Below, piece after piece: positions 16,290-24,852 of a DNA stretch of 25,819 nucleotides (position 1 is the first letter of the stretch; each line of letters begins with the position of its first letter). The stretch comes from Rhodovulum sp. (GTDB lineage Bacteria > Pseudomonadota > Alphaproteobacteria > Rhodobacterales > Rhodobacteraceae). The DNA lies in NCBI GenBank assembly GCA_020637615.1, contig JACKKC010000037.1:1-25819 (forward strand), given 5' to 3'. Made by a program: the position numbers and the translations under genes. Below the pieces are notes generated by a model, which was not told where the DNA came from, did not search any database, and saw only the letters and a list, made by a program, of their open reading frames with translations.

Positions 16290-16907
16290 CTACTCCGACG
16301 CCGATTCGGCACCGCTTTCCGGCGGCCTGGGCATCGCCGGGGCGCCCGAGGATACGCCGACCTGCGCCGGGCGCAGCAGCCGGTCGCCGATGTTGAAGCC
16401 GACGCCCATGATCTGGACGATGTCACCGGCCTTGGTGCCGGGGATCGGCGCCTCGAACATCGCCTGATGCTGCTTGGGGTCGAAACGCTCGCCGACTTCG
16501 GGAACGATCTTGTGGATCTTGTGCTTCTCGAAGGCGGCGAGGAGGTCGCGCTGCGTCAGCTCGATTCCCTCGATGAGCCCGGGCGCCGCCTCGCGTACCG
16601 CGTCGGTCACGTTGCCCATGGCGCGGTCGAAATTGTCGTAGACCGAGAGGAGGTCGCGGGCAAAGCGGGTGGAGGCATAGAGCTCGGCATCCCGCCTGTC
16701 GCGGTCGGACCGCTTGCGGAGGTTCTCGGTATCCGCCAGCGCGCGCAGCAGACGGTCCTTCAGCTCGGCCACCTCGAGCCGCAGGGCGTCGGCCTCGTCG
16801 ATATCGATCTCCGTGTCCCCGACAACTTCCGTGTCATCGAACTCAGCTTCGGGATCGTCCAGGAAGGAATCGTCCCCCGAGCCGAAGGATTTGTTCTCTC
16901 GTGCCAT
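16290..16907 (-). CDS. grpE: Nucleotide exchange factor GrpE
   Basis: 205 residues. GrpE releases ADP from DnaK in the cytoplasm. An acidic, disordered N-terminus (to ~42) precedes a long coiled-coil (ALRLEVAELKDRLLRALADTENLRKRSDRDR) and the signature region KIVPEVGERFDPKQHQAMFEAP...VGFNIGDRLLRPAQVGVSSG, matching the beta-wing domain. ATG 16907 lies 16 bases after the hrcA stop, so hrcA-grpE form one operon. Its partner genes dnaK and dnaJ lie about 4-7 kb away, facing the other way. Confidence 0.97.
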   Translation of the reverse strand: MARENKSFGSGDDSFLDDPEAEFDDTEVVGDTEIDIDEADALRLEVAELKDRLLRALADTENLRKRSDRDRRDAELYASTRFARDLLSVYDNFDRAMGNVTDAVREAAPGLIEGIELTQRDLLAAFEKHKIHKIVPEVGERFDPKQHQAMFEAPIPGTKAGDIVQIMGVGFNIGDRLLRPAQVGVSSGAPAMPRPPESGAESASE

Positions 16908-16923
16908 CGCATCGTCCCCAACG

Positions 16924-17991
16924 TCAGCCGCGGCTGGAAACCAGCCTGCCGACCAGCTGCGCCGTGAAGTCGACGATCGGCACGATGCGCCCGTAGTTGA
17001 GCCGCGTCGGTCCGATCACGCCCACTGCGCCGATGATCTTCCGGTCGGCATTCATATAGGGAGACACCACCAGAGAGGAACCGGAAAGTGAAAAAAGCTT
17101 GTTCTCCGACCCGATGAACACGCGCACGCCGGCACCGCCCTCGGCGAGGTCGAGCAGTTGCGCCACATCGCGCTTGCGTTCCAGATCGGCAAAGAGCTCC
17201 CGGATGCGCTCGAGATGCGCGGCGTCCTCGGTGCCTTCGATGAGATTGGCCCGGCCGTGCACGATCAGGCGCTCGTGCCGCCCGTCGTCCTCCTGCGCCC
17301 AGACGGCGGTCCCACCCTCAACGAGCGATTGCGAGAGCGTGTCGAGCTCGGCGCGGCGCCGGGCGATCTCGGCGGTGACGACCGTCCGCATTTCCGAAAG
17401 GGTCCGGCCCTCGAGGATCGCGTTGAGAAAATTCGCCGCCTCGCGCATGGCCGAGGGCGTCAGACCGAGCGGTGCGTCGAAGAGCCGGTTCTCGACCTGC
17501 CCGTCCGCGGTGACGAGCACCACCAGCACGCGGTCGGGCGAGAGGCTGACGAATTCGATATGCCGGATCGGCGCCTCGGACTTGGGCGTCAGCACCAGGC
17601 TCGCCCCGTGGGTGAGGTCCGAGAGCATGTCGCCGGCGCGGTCGAGGATGGCGGAGATGTCGTGGTCGTTGCCGGAGAGCGAACGCTCGATCTCCGCCCG
17701 TTCCGCACCCGAGACGTCGCCGATCTCGAGGATCCCGTCCACGAACATGCGCAAGCCGAGCTGCGTCGGGATGCGGCCGGCGGAGACATGCGGGGAACTC
17801 AGGAGCCCGAGATATTCCAGGTCCTGCATGACGTTGCGGATCGTCGCGGCCGAGACGCCCTCCGAAAGGGCGCGCGAGAGCGTGCGCGATCCGACCGGCT
17901 CCCCGGTTTCGAGATAGGTCTCCACGAGCCGGCGAAACACCTCGCGGCTGCGATCGTTCATGGCGGCGAGCTGCGAAACCGGAGCGGTCAC
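16924..17991 (-). CDS. hrcA: Heat-inducible transcription repressor HrcA
   Basis: 355 residues from GTG 17991; the frame stays open to another GTG at 18027. HrcA binds CIRCE operators to repress heat-shock genes, typically groESL in alphaproteobacteria. The N-terminal winged helix includes LNDRS-like MNDRSREVFRRLVETYLETG, EPVGSRTLSR and SAATIRNVMQDLEYLGLL. The middle is GAF-like and the C-terminus carries LSGSSLVVSPYMNADRKIIGAVGVIGPTRLNYGRIVP. A GGGGGAGG purine run lies about 13 bases before the chosen GTG, longer than ideal; ATG 17961 is a third choice. I see no CIRCE sequence (TTAGCACTC-N9-GAGTGCTAA) anywhere in the window, so its targets are elsewhere. Confidence 0.95.
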   Translation of the reverse strand: MTAPVSQLAAMNDRSREVFRRLVETYLETGEPVGSRTLSRALSEGVSAATIRNVMQDLEYLGLLSSPHVSAGRIPTQLGLRMFVDGILEIGDVSGAERAEIERSLSGNDHDISAILDRAGDMLSDLTHGASLVLTPKSEAPIRHIEFVSLSPDRVLVVLVTADGQVENRLFDAPLGLTPSAMREAANFLNAILEGRTLSEMRTVVTAEIARRRAELDTLSQSLVEGGTAVWAQEDDGRHERLIVHGRANLIEGTEDAAHLERIRELFADLERKRDVAQLLDLAEGGAGVRVFIGSENKLFSLSGSSLVVSPYMNADRKIIGAVGVIGPTRLNYGRIVPIVDFTAQLVGRLVSSRG

Positions 17992-18135
17992 GGGCGCTGG
18001 GCATCCTCCCCCGTTGCTCCTTTTCACTTAGGCACCGGCGGGGGACCGGTCAATCTCGGAGCGCAAGGCGGCGCTGGACGGCATGGCAGCTGCGGGCTAA
18101 GAGCCGGTTCCGGAAACCCGCCAGGAGGAAAGACC

Positions 18136-18849
18136 ATGCGCCCGTCCGGACGCGCCGCCGATGCTCTGCGCGACATCTCGATCGAGCCCGGGACGACCCT
18201 CCATGCCGAGGGCTCCTGCCTGATCCGCATGGGCGGGACGCATGTGATCTGCACGGCGAGCGTCGAGGAGACGGTGCCGCCCTTCATGCGCAAGTCCGGC
18301 CTGGGCTGGGTCACCGCCGAATACGGCATGCTGCCGCGCGCGACCACGACCCGCAACCGCCGGGAGGCGAGCGCCGGCAAGCAATCCGGCCGAACCCAGG
18401 AGATCCAGCGCCTGATCGGGCGCAGCCTGCGGGCGGGGATCGACCGTGTCGCCCTCGGCGAGCGGCAGATCACGGTGGATTGCGACGTGATCCAGGCCGA
18501 TGGCGGGACGCGCTGCGCCTCGATCACTGGCGGCTGGGTCGCGCTGCGGCTCGCGGTGAACCGGCTGCTCGAGGCGGGTGTCGTCAAGACCGATCCGATC
18601 ACGCATCATGTCGCGGCGGTCAGCTGCGGCATCTATGGCGGCCAGCCGGTGCTCGATCTCGACTATGCAGAGGACAGCGCCGCCGGCACGGATGCGAATT
18701 TCGTCATGACCGGCGAACTGGGGCTGATCGAGGTTCAGGGCAGCGCAGAAGGGGCGACCTTCACGCGGACGGAGCTCGGCCGGCTGATCGATCTCGCCGA
18801 GACAGGCATCGCCGCGCTGGTCGCGGCGCAGCGGGCTGCGACCCCGTGA
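18136..18849 (+). CDS. rph: Ribonuclease PH
   Basis: 237 residues from ATG 18136, which has AGGAGGAAAGACC immediately before it. RNase PH is a phosphate-dependent 3'-5' exoribonuclease that trims tRNA 3' ends. The family pattern is clear: MRPSGRAADALRDISIEPG, GWVTAEYGMLPRATTTRNRREA, GRTQEIQRLIGRSLRA, the catalytic-site strand ITVDCDVIQADGGTRCASI, and a C-terminal TGELGLIEVQGSAEGATFT. It is divergent from hrcA and is the first gene of rph-rdgB-hemW; its TGA overlaps the next start as GTGA. Confidence 0.97.
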   Translation: MRPSGRAADALRDISIEPGTTLHAEGSCLIRMGGTHVICTASVEETVPPFMRKSGLGWVTAEYGMLPRATTTRNRREASAGKQSGRTQEIQRLIGRSLRAGIDRVALGERQITVDCDVIQADGGTRCASITGGWVALRLAVNRLLEAGVVKTDPITHHVAAVSCGIYGGQPVLDLDYAEDSAAGTDANFVMTGELGLIEVQGSAEGATFTRTELGRLIDLAETGIAALVAAQRAATP

Positions 18850-19469
18850 GCCGGCGCTTTTCCGGATCGAAACTGGTTGCGGCAACGCACAACCGCGGGA
18901 AGCTCGAGGAGATCCGCCATCTCTTCGCGGCGTTCCCGGTGGAGATTCTCGCGGCGGCCGACCTCGGGCTTGCCGAGCCCGCGGAGACGGAGACGACCTT
19001 CCTCGGCAATGCCCGGATCAAGGCCCATGCCGCCGCGAAGGCGAGCGGGCTGCCCGCGCTCGCGGACGATTCCGGGATCGCCGTGGATGGGTTGGGCGGC
19101 GCACCGGGCGTGCATACCGCCGATTGGGCGGAGACCCCCGGGGGCCGGGATTTCGTGCAGGCGATGACGCGGGTCTGGCGCGAGCTCGATGCGGCCGCGG
19201 TGCCGGAGCCGCGGACGGCGAGGTTTCTCTGCACGCTGGTCCTGGCCTGGCCGGACGGGCACGACGAGGCCTTCGAGGGCAGGATCGAGGGCCGCTGCGT
19301 CTGGCCGATGCGGGGAAGCCAGGGCCATGGCTACGACCCGATGTTCCAGCCGGACGGCTTCGACGTGACGCTCGGCGAGATGGACCGCTGGGAGAAGAAT
19401 CGCATCAGCCATCGCGGCAACGCCTTCCGCAAGCTCATCGCGGGCTGCTTCGGCCCCGAGCCGGCGTGA
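18846..19469 (+). CDS. rdgB: Non-canonical purine NTP pyrophosphatase (RdgB/HAM1)
   Basis: 207 residues from GTG 18846, overlapping the rph stop by four bases. It hydrolyses dITP and XTP to monophosphates, cleaning the nucleotide pool. Motifs are KLVAATHNRGKLEEI, TFLGNARIKA, ALADDSGIAVDGLGGAPGVHTADWAE, GSQGHGYDPMFQPDG and the C-terminal ISHRGNAFRKL. The usual YSARWA after PGV is replaced by HTADWA, a form I associate with Rhodobacterales. A longer frame runs upstream inside rph but has no family similarity. Its TGA again overlaps the next start as GTGA. Confidence 0.96.
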   Translation: MSRRFSGSKLVAATHNRGKLEEIRHLFAAFPVEILAAADLGLAEPAETETTFLGNARIKAHAAAKASGLPALADDSGIAVDGLGGAPGVHTADWAETPGGRDFVQAMTRVWRELDAAAVPEPRTARFLCTLVLAWPDGHDEAFEGRIEGRCVWPMRGSQGHGYDPMFQPDGFDVTLGEMDRWEKNRISHRGNAFRKLIAGCFGPEPA

Positions 19470-20626
19470 CCGAGGACTGGCGGTCGGGCGGCTTCGGGAT
19501 CTATGTCCATTGGCCGTTCTGCCTGGCGAAATGCCCGTATTGCGACTTCAACAGCCATGTTCGCAGCAGCATCGACGAGGCGCGATGGCGCCGGGCGCTG
19601 GTCGGGCAGGTCGCGGCGGCGGCGCGGCAGGTGCCGGGCCGCAGGGTCGACACGATCTTCTTCGGCGGTGGCACGCCGAGCCTGATGCCGCCCGAAACCG
19701 CGGCGGCGGTGATCGCGGCTGTCAGGGACGGCTGGCCGCAGGCCGGGGACGTGGAAATCACGCTCGAAGCCAATCCCACCTCGGTCGAGGCAGGGCGGTT
19801 TCGCGGATTTCGGGACGCGGGCGTCAATCGCGTCTCCATGGGGATCCAGGCGCTCGATGAGGGCGATCTGCGGAGGCTGGGGCGCATGCACAGCGTCGCG
19901 GAAGCGATCCGGGCCTATGAGATCGCGCGGGACACCTTCGAGCGCGTGAGTTTCGACCTGATCTACGCCCGGCAGGGGCAGACGCTGGATCAGTGGCGCG
20001 CGGAGCTTGGCCGCGCCCTCGCCCTCGCCGTGGATCACCTGTCGCTCTACCAACTGACGATCGAGGATGGCACGCGCTTCGGCGACATGCATGCCCGCGG
20101 GCGCCTGCGCGGCCTGCCCGATGCGGATCTTGCCGCCGACATGTTTGCGGTGACGCAGGAGACCTGCGATGCGGCCGGGATGGGTGGATACGAGATCTCC
20201 AACCATGCGCGGCCGGGGGCGGAAAGCCGGCACAACCTGATCTACTGGCGCTACGGCGATTATGCCGGGATCGGTCCCGGTGCACATGGCCGGCTGACTG
20301 TCGGGGGCAGGCGCTGGGCCATCGAATCGCCGCGGTCCCCGGAAGCCTGGCTGGCGGCGGCCGAAGGCGATGCGGCGGAGATCACCATCCGTTCCGAGGT
20401 CGAGCCGGAAGACCAGGGCGCGGAGATGCTGATCATGGGTCTGCGGCTCCGCGAAGGGGTGGATCTCGCGCGCTACGCACGCCTGACAGGGCGGGAGCTT
20501 CCCGCTTTCCGCATCGCGGAGCTCTCCAGCCTCGGACTGCTGGAGCTGGACGGCAGTCGGATATTCGCGACGGAGTCTGGCAGGATCGTGCTCAATGCCG
20601 TCATAAAACAGTTGTTAAATCAATAA
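19466..20626 (+). CDS. hemW: Radical SAM heme chaperone HemW
   Basis: 386 residues from GTG 19466, overlapping the rdgB stop. The radical SAM motif CLAKCPYCDF (C19, C23, C26) has Phe after the third Cys+1, as in HemW; true HemN coproporphyrinogen dehydrogenases have a fourth Cys there. GIYVHWPFC, FFGGGTPSLM, LEANPTSVE, RVSMGIQALDEGDLRRLGRMH and YEISNHARPGAESRHNLIYW are family blocks. HemW binds heme and probably hands it to respiratory proteins. The rph-rdgB-hemW arrangement is common in alphaproteobacteria. The stop lies one base from the convergent parB stop, in an A/T-rich junction without an obvious hairpin. Confidence 0.95.
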   Translation: MTEDWRSGGFGIYVHWPFCLAKCPYCDFNSHVRSSIDEARWRRALVGQVAAAARQVPGRRVDTIFFGGGTPSLMPPETAAAVIAAVRDGWPQAGDVEITLEANPTSVEAGRFRGFRDAGVNRVSMGIQALDEGDLRRLGRMHSVAEAIRAYEIARDTFERVSFDLIYARQGQTLDQWRAELGRALALAVDHLSLYQLTIEDGTRFGDMHARGRLRGLPDADLAADMFAVTQETCDAAGMGGYEISNHARPGAESRHNLIYWRYGDYAGIGPGAHGRLTVGGRRWAIESPRSPEAWLAAAEGDAAEITIRSEVEPEDQGAEMLIMGLRLREGVDLARYARLTGRELPAFRIAELSSLGLLELDGSRIFATESGRIVLNAVIKQLLNQ

Positions 20627-20627
20627 C

Positions 20628-21515
20628 TTAGCCTGAAAGCACCTGGCAGAGCCGGTCGAGTTCCTCCAGCGTCTGGTAGCGGATCCGCACCTCGCCGTCC
20701 GATGTCCCCGGCTTGTGCTCGATGGTGACCTTGAGACGGAGATTCGCCGTCAGATCGGATTCGAGCGCCCGCGTGTCGGCGTCCTTCGCCTCCGGCGCCC
20801 TGCGCTGCGCGGCCGGCCGCTCGGTTGCGGCCCGGGCGAGGGCTTCGGTCTGGCGGACCGACAGATCCCGGGCGATCACCTGTTTGGCGAGACCCTCCGG
20901 ATCCTGGGCGGTGACCAGGGCACGGGCGTGTCCGGCACTCAACTGGCCGTTCCGGACCAGGTCGAGCACCGGCTCGGGCAGGGTCAGGAGGCGGAGCAGG
21001 TTGGCGACATGGCTACGGCTCTTGCCGAGGGCCTCGGCGAGGCGCTCCTGGGTATGGCCGAACCGGTCCATCAATTGCCGGTAGCCGAGCGCCTCCTCGA
21101 CCGCATTGAGATCGGCCCGCTGGATATTCTCGATGATGGCAAGCTCGAGAACCTCGGTATCGTTGAGGTCACGCACGATCGCGGGCAGGTCGTGGATATT
21201 GGCGATCTGGGCCGCGCGCCAGCGCCGCTCGCCGGCGACGATCTGGAACTCCTGCGGGCTTCCCGGATAGGGCCGCAGCAGCAGCGGCTGAATGACCCCA
21301 CGCTCGCGGATCGAGGCCGCCAGCTCGTTGAGCTCCTTTTCGTCGAAGCTGCGCCGCGGCTGGTCTGGATTGGGACGGATCCGGTCGATCGGAACGGTAC
21401 GGGCCGGCGAGGTCGGTGCCGCGGGCCGGTCGTCCGCTGCCACCGGAGGCTCGGCGGGAGGCGAGATATCCGCGAGCAGCGCCGACAAGCCGCGTCCGAG
21501 ACCCTTCTTCTCCAT
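20628..21515 (-). CDS. parB: Chromosome-partitioning protein ParB
   Basis: 295 residues from ATG 21515 (GGAGAG seven bases upstream; ATGs at 21530 and 21548 extend the same frame). ParB binds parS and spreads as a CTP-dependent clamp, loading the origin region for segregation. The N-terminus KKGLGRGLSALLADI is the ParA-contacting box. The CTP domain runs from RPNPDQPRRSF to GERRWRAAQ. The parS-binding helix-turn-helix is TQERLAEALGKSRSHVANLLRLL, and a C-terminal dimerisation tail ends the protein. A proline/alanine-rich linker follows the N-terminal box. Directly downstream of parA with 16 bases between; both parS sites in the window lie upstream in the same gene string. Confidence 0.97.
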   Translation of the reverse strand: MEKKGLGRGLSALLADISPPAEPPVAADDRPAAPTSPARTVPIDRIRPNPDQPRRSFDEKELNELAASIRERGVIQPLLLRPYPGSPQEFQIVAGERRWRAAQIANIHDLPAIVRDLNDTEVLELAIIENIQRADLNAVEEALGYRQLMDRFGHTQERLAEALGKSRSHVANLLRLLTLPEPVLDLVRNGQLSAGHARALVTAQDPEGLAKQVIARDLSVRQTEALARAATERPAAQRRAPEAKDADTRALESDLTANLRLKVTIEHKPGTSDGEVRIRYQTLEELDRLCQVLSG

Positions 21516-21531
21516 CCGTGCGCTCTCCATG

Positions 21532-22347
21532 TCAGGCCATTTCCGCAAGATGCCGCGTCGCCCCGGCGCGTGCCAGGAACTCGGCCGCGAATTTCTGGTA
21601 GGCGACGCTGCCGGAGCTGGAGCGATCGTAGATCAGCGCCGGCACGGCATGGGAGGGCGCCTCACTCAACCGGACGTTTCGCGGGATCACCGTGTCATAG
21701 ACCAGGGTGCCGAGATTGTCGCGAACATCCGAGGCGACCTGTCCCGAGAGATTGTTGCGCCGGTCGTACATGGTCAGGACGATGCCCTGGATCTTCAGGC
21801 GGGCGTTCGAACCGTTTCGGATCGTCTGGACTGTCCGCATGAGCTGGGAGAGGCCCTCGAGGGCAAAGAACTCGCATTGCAGGGGGACGAGCACGGAATT
21901 CGCCGCGACCAGGGCATTGACGGTCAGCAGGCTGAGCGACGGCGGGCAATCGACGAGAATGAAGTCGAGTTCCCGAAAAGGTTGCGGGTTCGCCGCCAGG
22001 GCATCCTCTATCTTGTGTATGCGTCTGGAATCACCCACTAAATCTAGGTCAGTGGAACTGAGATCGGGCGTGGCGGGGATCAGTTGCAGACCCGGAACCA
22101 GTGTGGGCGCAAGCTGGATCGCCGCGGAATCGCCGAGCATCAGATCATAGGAGGTGAAGTTCCGGTCCGTCGAGGCGAGGCCGAGGCCGGTGGAGGCATT
22201 GCCCTGAGGATCGAGGTCGATCAGCAGAACCCGGTACCCCAGCGCCGCCAGGGCGGTTCCGAGATTGATCGCGGTGGTCGTCTTGCCGACCCCGCCCTTC
22301 TGGTTGGTGATGGCGACGATCTGCGGTCCAGAACCGGGGTCAGACAC
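21532..22347 (-). CDS. parA: Chromosome-partitioning ATPase ParA (Soj)
   Basis: 271 residues from GTG 22347 (GGAGG nearby), overlapping the rsmG stop. ParA is a Walker-type ATPase that binds the nucleoid and moves ParB-parS complexes. It has the deviant Walker A KGGVGKTT near residue 18, LIDLDPQGNAS near 43, FILVDCPPSLS (Walker B) near 130, and the PRNVRLSEAPS motif near 218. There is no N-terminal DNA-binding domain, so it is the small chromosomal (Ib-like) form rather than a plasmid type Ia protein. Its place after rsmG is the conserved near-origin order. Confidence 0.97.
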   Translation of the reverse strand: MSDPGSGPQIVAITNQKGGVGKTTTAINLGTALAALGYRVLLIDLDPQGNASTGLGLASTDRNFTSYDLMLGDSAAIQLAPTLVPGLQLIPATPDLSSTDLDLVGDSRRIHKIEDALAANPQPFRELDFILVDCPPSLSLLTVNALVAANSVLVPLQCEFFALEGLSQLMRTVQTIRNGSNARLKIQGIVLTMYDRRNNLSGQVASDVRDNLGTLVYDTVIPRNVRLSEAPSHAVPALIYDRSSSGSVAYQKFAAEFLARAGATRHLAEMA

Positions 22348-22972
22348 GTTCCAGGCCTCCTATTTCCACGATCGCTGCTTCCGGATCGGTTGCGCTGGGA
22401 TGCAACTGACAGTCGAATCGCCAGTTGCGGCGCGCCTCCTCCACCTCCTTATGCACTGTCCGGCCCTTGGGGAACAAGCCGATACCGCACGCTGCGCGAT
22501 GAATTTGCGCATAGCCCAGAAGCCTGTTGAGCGGTGCGAGTGCTCGCGCGGAGATTACATCGGCGCGGGCAGGGGCCAAACCTTCGACCCGGCCCGTCTC
22601 GATCCTCACATCCAGATTGCACGAAGTGGCTACGGTGCGCAGGAAGGCGCATTTCCGTTCATCGCTCTCGACGAGGGTCACGCGGATCAGTGACCCCTCC
22701 GCGCGCGCGAGGAGAGCGACGACCATGCCGGGAAAACCCGCGCCGGAACCGAGATCGAGCCAGCGCCGGGCCTCCGGGGGGCGAAAACGCCAGAGCTGTG
22801 CCGAGTCTAGCACATGGCGCCCCCAGGCATCGTCGAGCGATGCCGGAGACACGAGATTGATCCTTCTGTTCCATTTTTCAAGCAGCGCGAGATAAGTCTC
22901 GAAATGCTGCATTGTTTCACGTGAAACAACGTATTTGTATTGGAAAGCCGCTGAACCGTCCGAACCCTTCAC
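22340..22972 (-). CDS. rsmG: 16S rRNA (guanine-527-N7)-methyltransferase RsmG
   Basis: 210 residues from GTG 22972, which overlaps the mnmG stop as GTGA; no ATG appears until MQHFETYL, after the conserved VSRET. RsmG (GidB) methylates G527 of 16S rRNA using S-adenosylmethionine. Class I methyltransferase motifs are WLDLGSGAGFPGMV (near 70-83), TLVESDERKCAFLR (near 98-112) and ISARALAPL (near 139). The KWNRRINLVSPASL block is typical. Codons for VSRET are written by a perfect parS site (22913-22928), so this part of the protein is shaped by ParB binding. Confidence 0.95.
   Translation of the reverse strand: MKGSDGSAAFQYKYVVSRETMQHFETYLALLEKWNRRINLVSPASLDDAWGRHVLDSAQLWRFRPPEARRWLDLGSGAGFPGMVVALLARAEGSLIRVTLVESDERKCAFLRTVATSCNLDVRIETGRVEGLAPARADVISARALAPLNRLLGYAQIHRAACGIGLFPKGRTVHKEVEEARRNWRFDCQLHPSATDPEAAIVEIGGLERV
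22913..22928. promoter_or_regulatory. parS centromere site inside rsmG
   Basis: TGTTTCACGTGAAACA, a perfect 16-bp palindrome identical to the widespread chromosomal parS consensus. It lies in the 5' part of rsmG and encodes most of VSRET. It is the binding site for the ParB encoded about 1.4 kb away. Confidence 0.95.
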
Positions 22973-24849
22973 CCTGCCGCTCGCTCCGAGCCATACCGCC
23001 GCACTCCCAGCAACAGCAGGGTCAGAGCAGCAGGCGTCATTCCCTCGATGCGCCCGGCCTGGGCTAGCGTTTCAGGCCGGACCCTTTCGAGCTTCTCTCG
23101 CAGCTCCGCGGATAGTCCCGCCATCGCTGCGAATTCGAAATTCAACGGCAGTTTTACGGTCTCATCCCGGTGCAACTGCGCTATCTCGGCCGCCTGCCTT
23201 TCCAGATAGGGTGCATAGCGGCATTCCCGCTCCACCTGCCGAAGCGCCACCTTTGGAAACTCCCCAAGTGCTGGAAATGCTTCACAAATCTTGTCCAAAC
23301 CGATGTTGGGATAGGACAGAAGCTCGAGGGCATCCCGGCGTACGCCGTCCTTCGTGATCCCCAAACCCATAGAAGCGGCCTGGCTCGGTGTGACGACAAT
23401 ACACTTTCCGGCGGACCTGATTTTCTCGAGCAAAGCCTCCTTCACTCCGAAGGCTCTGCGGCGGTCGTCGGAAACACAACCGATAGCGATTCCGCGAAGG
23501 GTCAGTCGCTGGTCCGCATTGTCGGCGCGCAGGTGGAGGCGATACTCGGCGCGCGACGTGAACATCCGGTATGGCTCCGAGACACCCCGGGTGATCAGAT
23601 CGTCGATCATCACTCCGATATAGGCTTCGTCCCGCCCGAGTCGCGTTTCCTCCAACTCTAAAGCGCAGGCGGCGGCATTGATCCCCGCCACCAAGCCCTG
23701 TCCGGCCGCCTCTTCATAGCCGGTGGTACCGTTGATCTGTCCCGCAAGGAAGAGTCCCGGCAAGGCTATCACGCTCAGTGTCGCGTTGAGGCACCGAGGG
23801 TCCACATAGTCATATTCCACCGCATAGCCTGGACGAACTATCCTCGCGTTTTCAAGGCCATGGATTGTCCGCACGTATTCGGCCTGGACATCTTCCGGCA
23901 AGGATGTCGAGATTCCATTAGGATAGACCACGTCACAAGAGAGCCCTTCCGGTTCGAGAAAAACCTGATGAGAGTTCCGATCGCCGAACCGGTTCACCTT
24001 GTCTTCGATTGACGGGCAGTAGCGAGGCCCTGCGCCGACGATGTTGCCCCCGAAAAGGGCCGAGCGCGCCAAGTTGCGGTGAATTATCTCGTGCGTGGCC
24101 TGGTTCGTGTGGGTGATTCCACAGGAAACCTGCTGCGCAGAGGGGCTGCGGGTCAGGAACGACAAAAACTCCGGGTCGGAGTCGCCTTCTTGGCGCTCGA
24201 CCCGACCCCAATCGATGCTTCTTCCATCGAGCCGAGGGGGGGTACCAGTCTTGAGCCGCCCGAGCGGAAGACCGAGTTCTTCGACGGTCTCTGCGAGAGG
24301 TATCGCCGCATCGTCGCCAAACCGTCCCGCCTGTCGGCTTTCCGATCCGACATGGATCACACCACGCAGAAATGTTCCCGTTGTCAGCACCACCGACCTG
24401 CTCCTGATCTCGGAGCCGTCCCGTAGTCGAACGCCGAAGCAACGCCCACGATCGCGGATAAGATCCACGACTTCCGATTCCAGGACCTGCAATCCAGGTA
24501 AACCTCTGAAGGCCTTCTGCATCGCCCCCCGATAGAGGTCCCGATCGATCTGCGTCCTCGGGCCCTGGGCCGCCGGCCCCTTGCTTCGGTTGAGCAGGCG
24601 ATACTGGATTGCGGCCCGGTCGGATGCCACACCCATGAGACCGTCCAGGGCGTCGATCTCGCGGATGATGTGGCCCTTGCCGATGCCGCCCATGGCCGGA
24701 TTGCAGGACATTTCCCCGACACGGTCGAACCGATGGGTAACCATCAAACACCGCGCGCCCATGCGCCAGGCGGCATGGGCCGCCTCGCAGCCGGCATGGC
24801 CACCGCCAACGACGATCACATCGAAATCCGGATGTTTCACGTGAAACAT
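22969..24849 (-). CDS. mnmG: tRNA uridine-5-carboxymethylaminomethyl modification enzyme MnmG (GidA)
   Basis: 626 residues, standard length. With MnmE it adds carboxymethylaminomethyl groups to wobble uridine of certain tRNAs, using FAD and NADH. The FAD-binding fold starts at DVIVVGGGHAGCEAA; CNPAMGGIGKGHIIREIDALDG and the second block GNIVGAGPRYCPSIEDKVNRF...HQVFLEPEG are MnmG signatures, as are GQINGTTGYEEAAGQGL and FTSRAEYRLHLR. It begins MFHVKH, the known result of a parS site covering the start codon. The gap to the mnmE stop is three bases. GC content is visibly lower than in dnaK or mutS. Confidence 0.98.
   Translation of the reverse strand: MFHVKHPDFDVIVVGGGHAGCEAAHAAWRMGARCLMVTHRFDRVGEMSCNPAMGGIGKGHIIREIDALDGLMGVASDRAAIQYRLLNRSKGPAAQGPRTQIDRDLYRGAMQKAFRGLPGLQVLESEVVDLIRDRGRCFGVRLRDGSEIRSRSVVLTTGTFLRGVIHVGSESRQAGRFGDDAAIPLAETVEELGLPLGRLKTGTPPRLDGRSIDWGRVERQEGDSDPEFLSFLTRSPSAQQVSCGITHTNQATHEIIHRNLARSALFGGNIVGAGPRYCPSIEDKVNRFGDRNSHQVFLEPEGLSCDVVYPNGISTSLPEDVQAEYVRTIHGLENARIVRPGYAVEYDYVDPRCLNATLSVIALPGLFLAGQINGTTGYEEAAGQGLVAGINAAACALELEETRLGRDEAYIGVMIDDLITRGVSEPYRMFTSRAEYRLHLRADNADQRLTLRGIAIGCVSDDRRRAFGVKEALLEKIRSAGKCIVVTPSQAASMGLGITKDGVRRDALELLSYPNIGLDKICEAFPALGEFPKVALRQVERECRYAPYLERQAAEIAQLHRDETVKLPLNFEFAAMAGLSAELREKLERVRPETLAQAGRIEGMTPAALTLLLLGVRRYGSERAAG
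24833..24848. promoter_or_regulatory. parS centromere site over the mnmG start
   Basis: TGTTTCACGTGAAACA, identical to the rsmG copy, covering TG of the mnmG ATG and the next codons (MFHVKH). ParB loading site; the two sites are 1.9 kb apart. Confidence 0.95.
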
Positions 24850-24852
24850 TCC

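Noticed and set aside
19837..19852. CCATGGGGATCC, considered as a third copy of the CCATGG-centred element.
   Set aside because: Not palindromic beyond CCATGG, no GTTAACACTTTA box upstream, and it encodes SMGIQ in hemW.
20605..20632. A/T-rich GTTGTTAAATCAATAAC at the hemW/parB junction, considered as a terminator.
   Set aside because: The inverted repeat is imperfect and has no GC stem; it is mostly the two stop regions themselves.
22530..22550. GCGAGTGCTCGCGC resembles half of a CIRCE operator.
   Set aside because: It lacks the TTAGCACTC partner and the 9-base spacing, and lies inside rsmG coding sequence.
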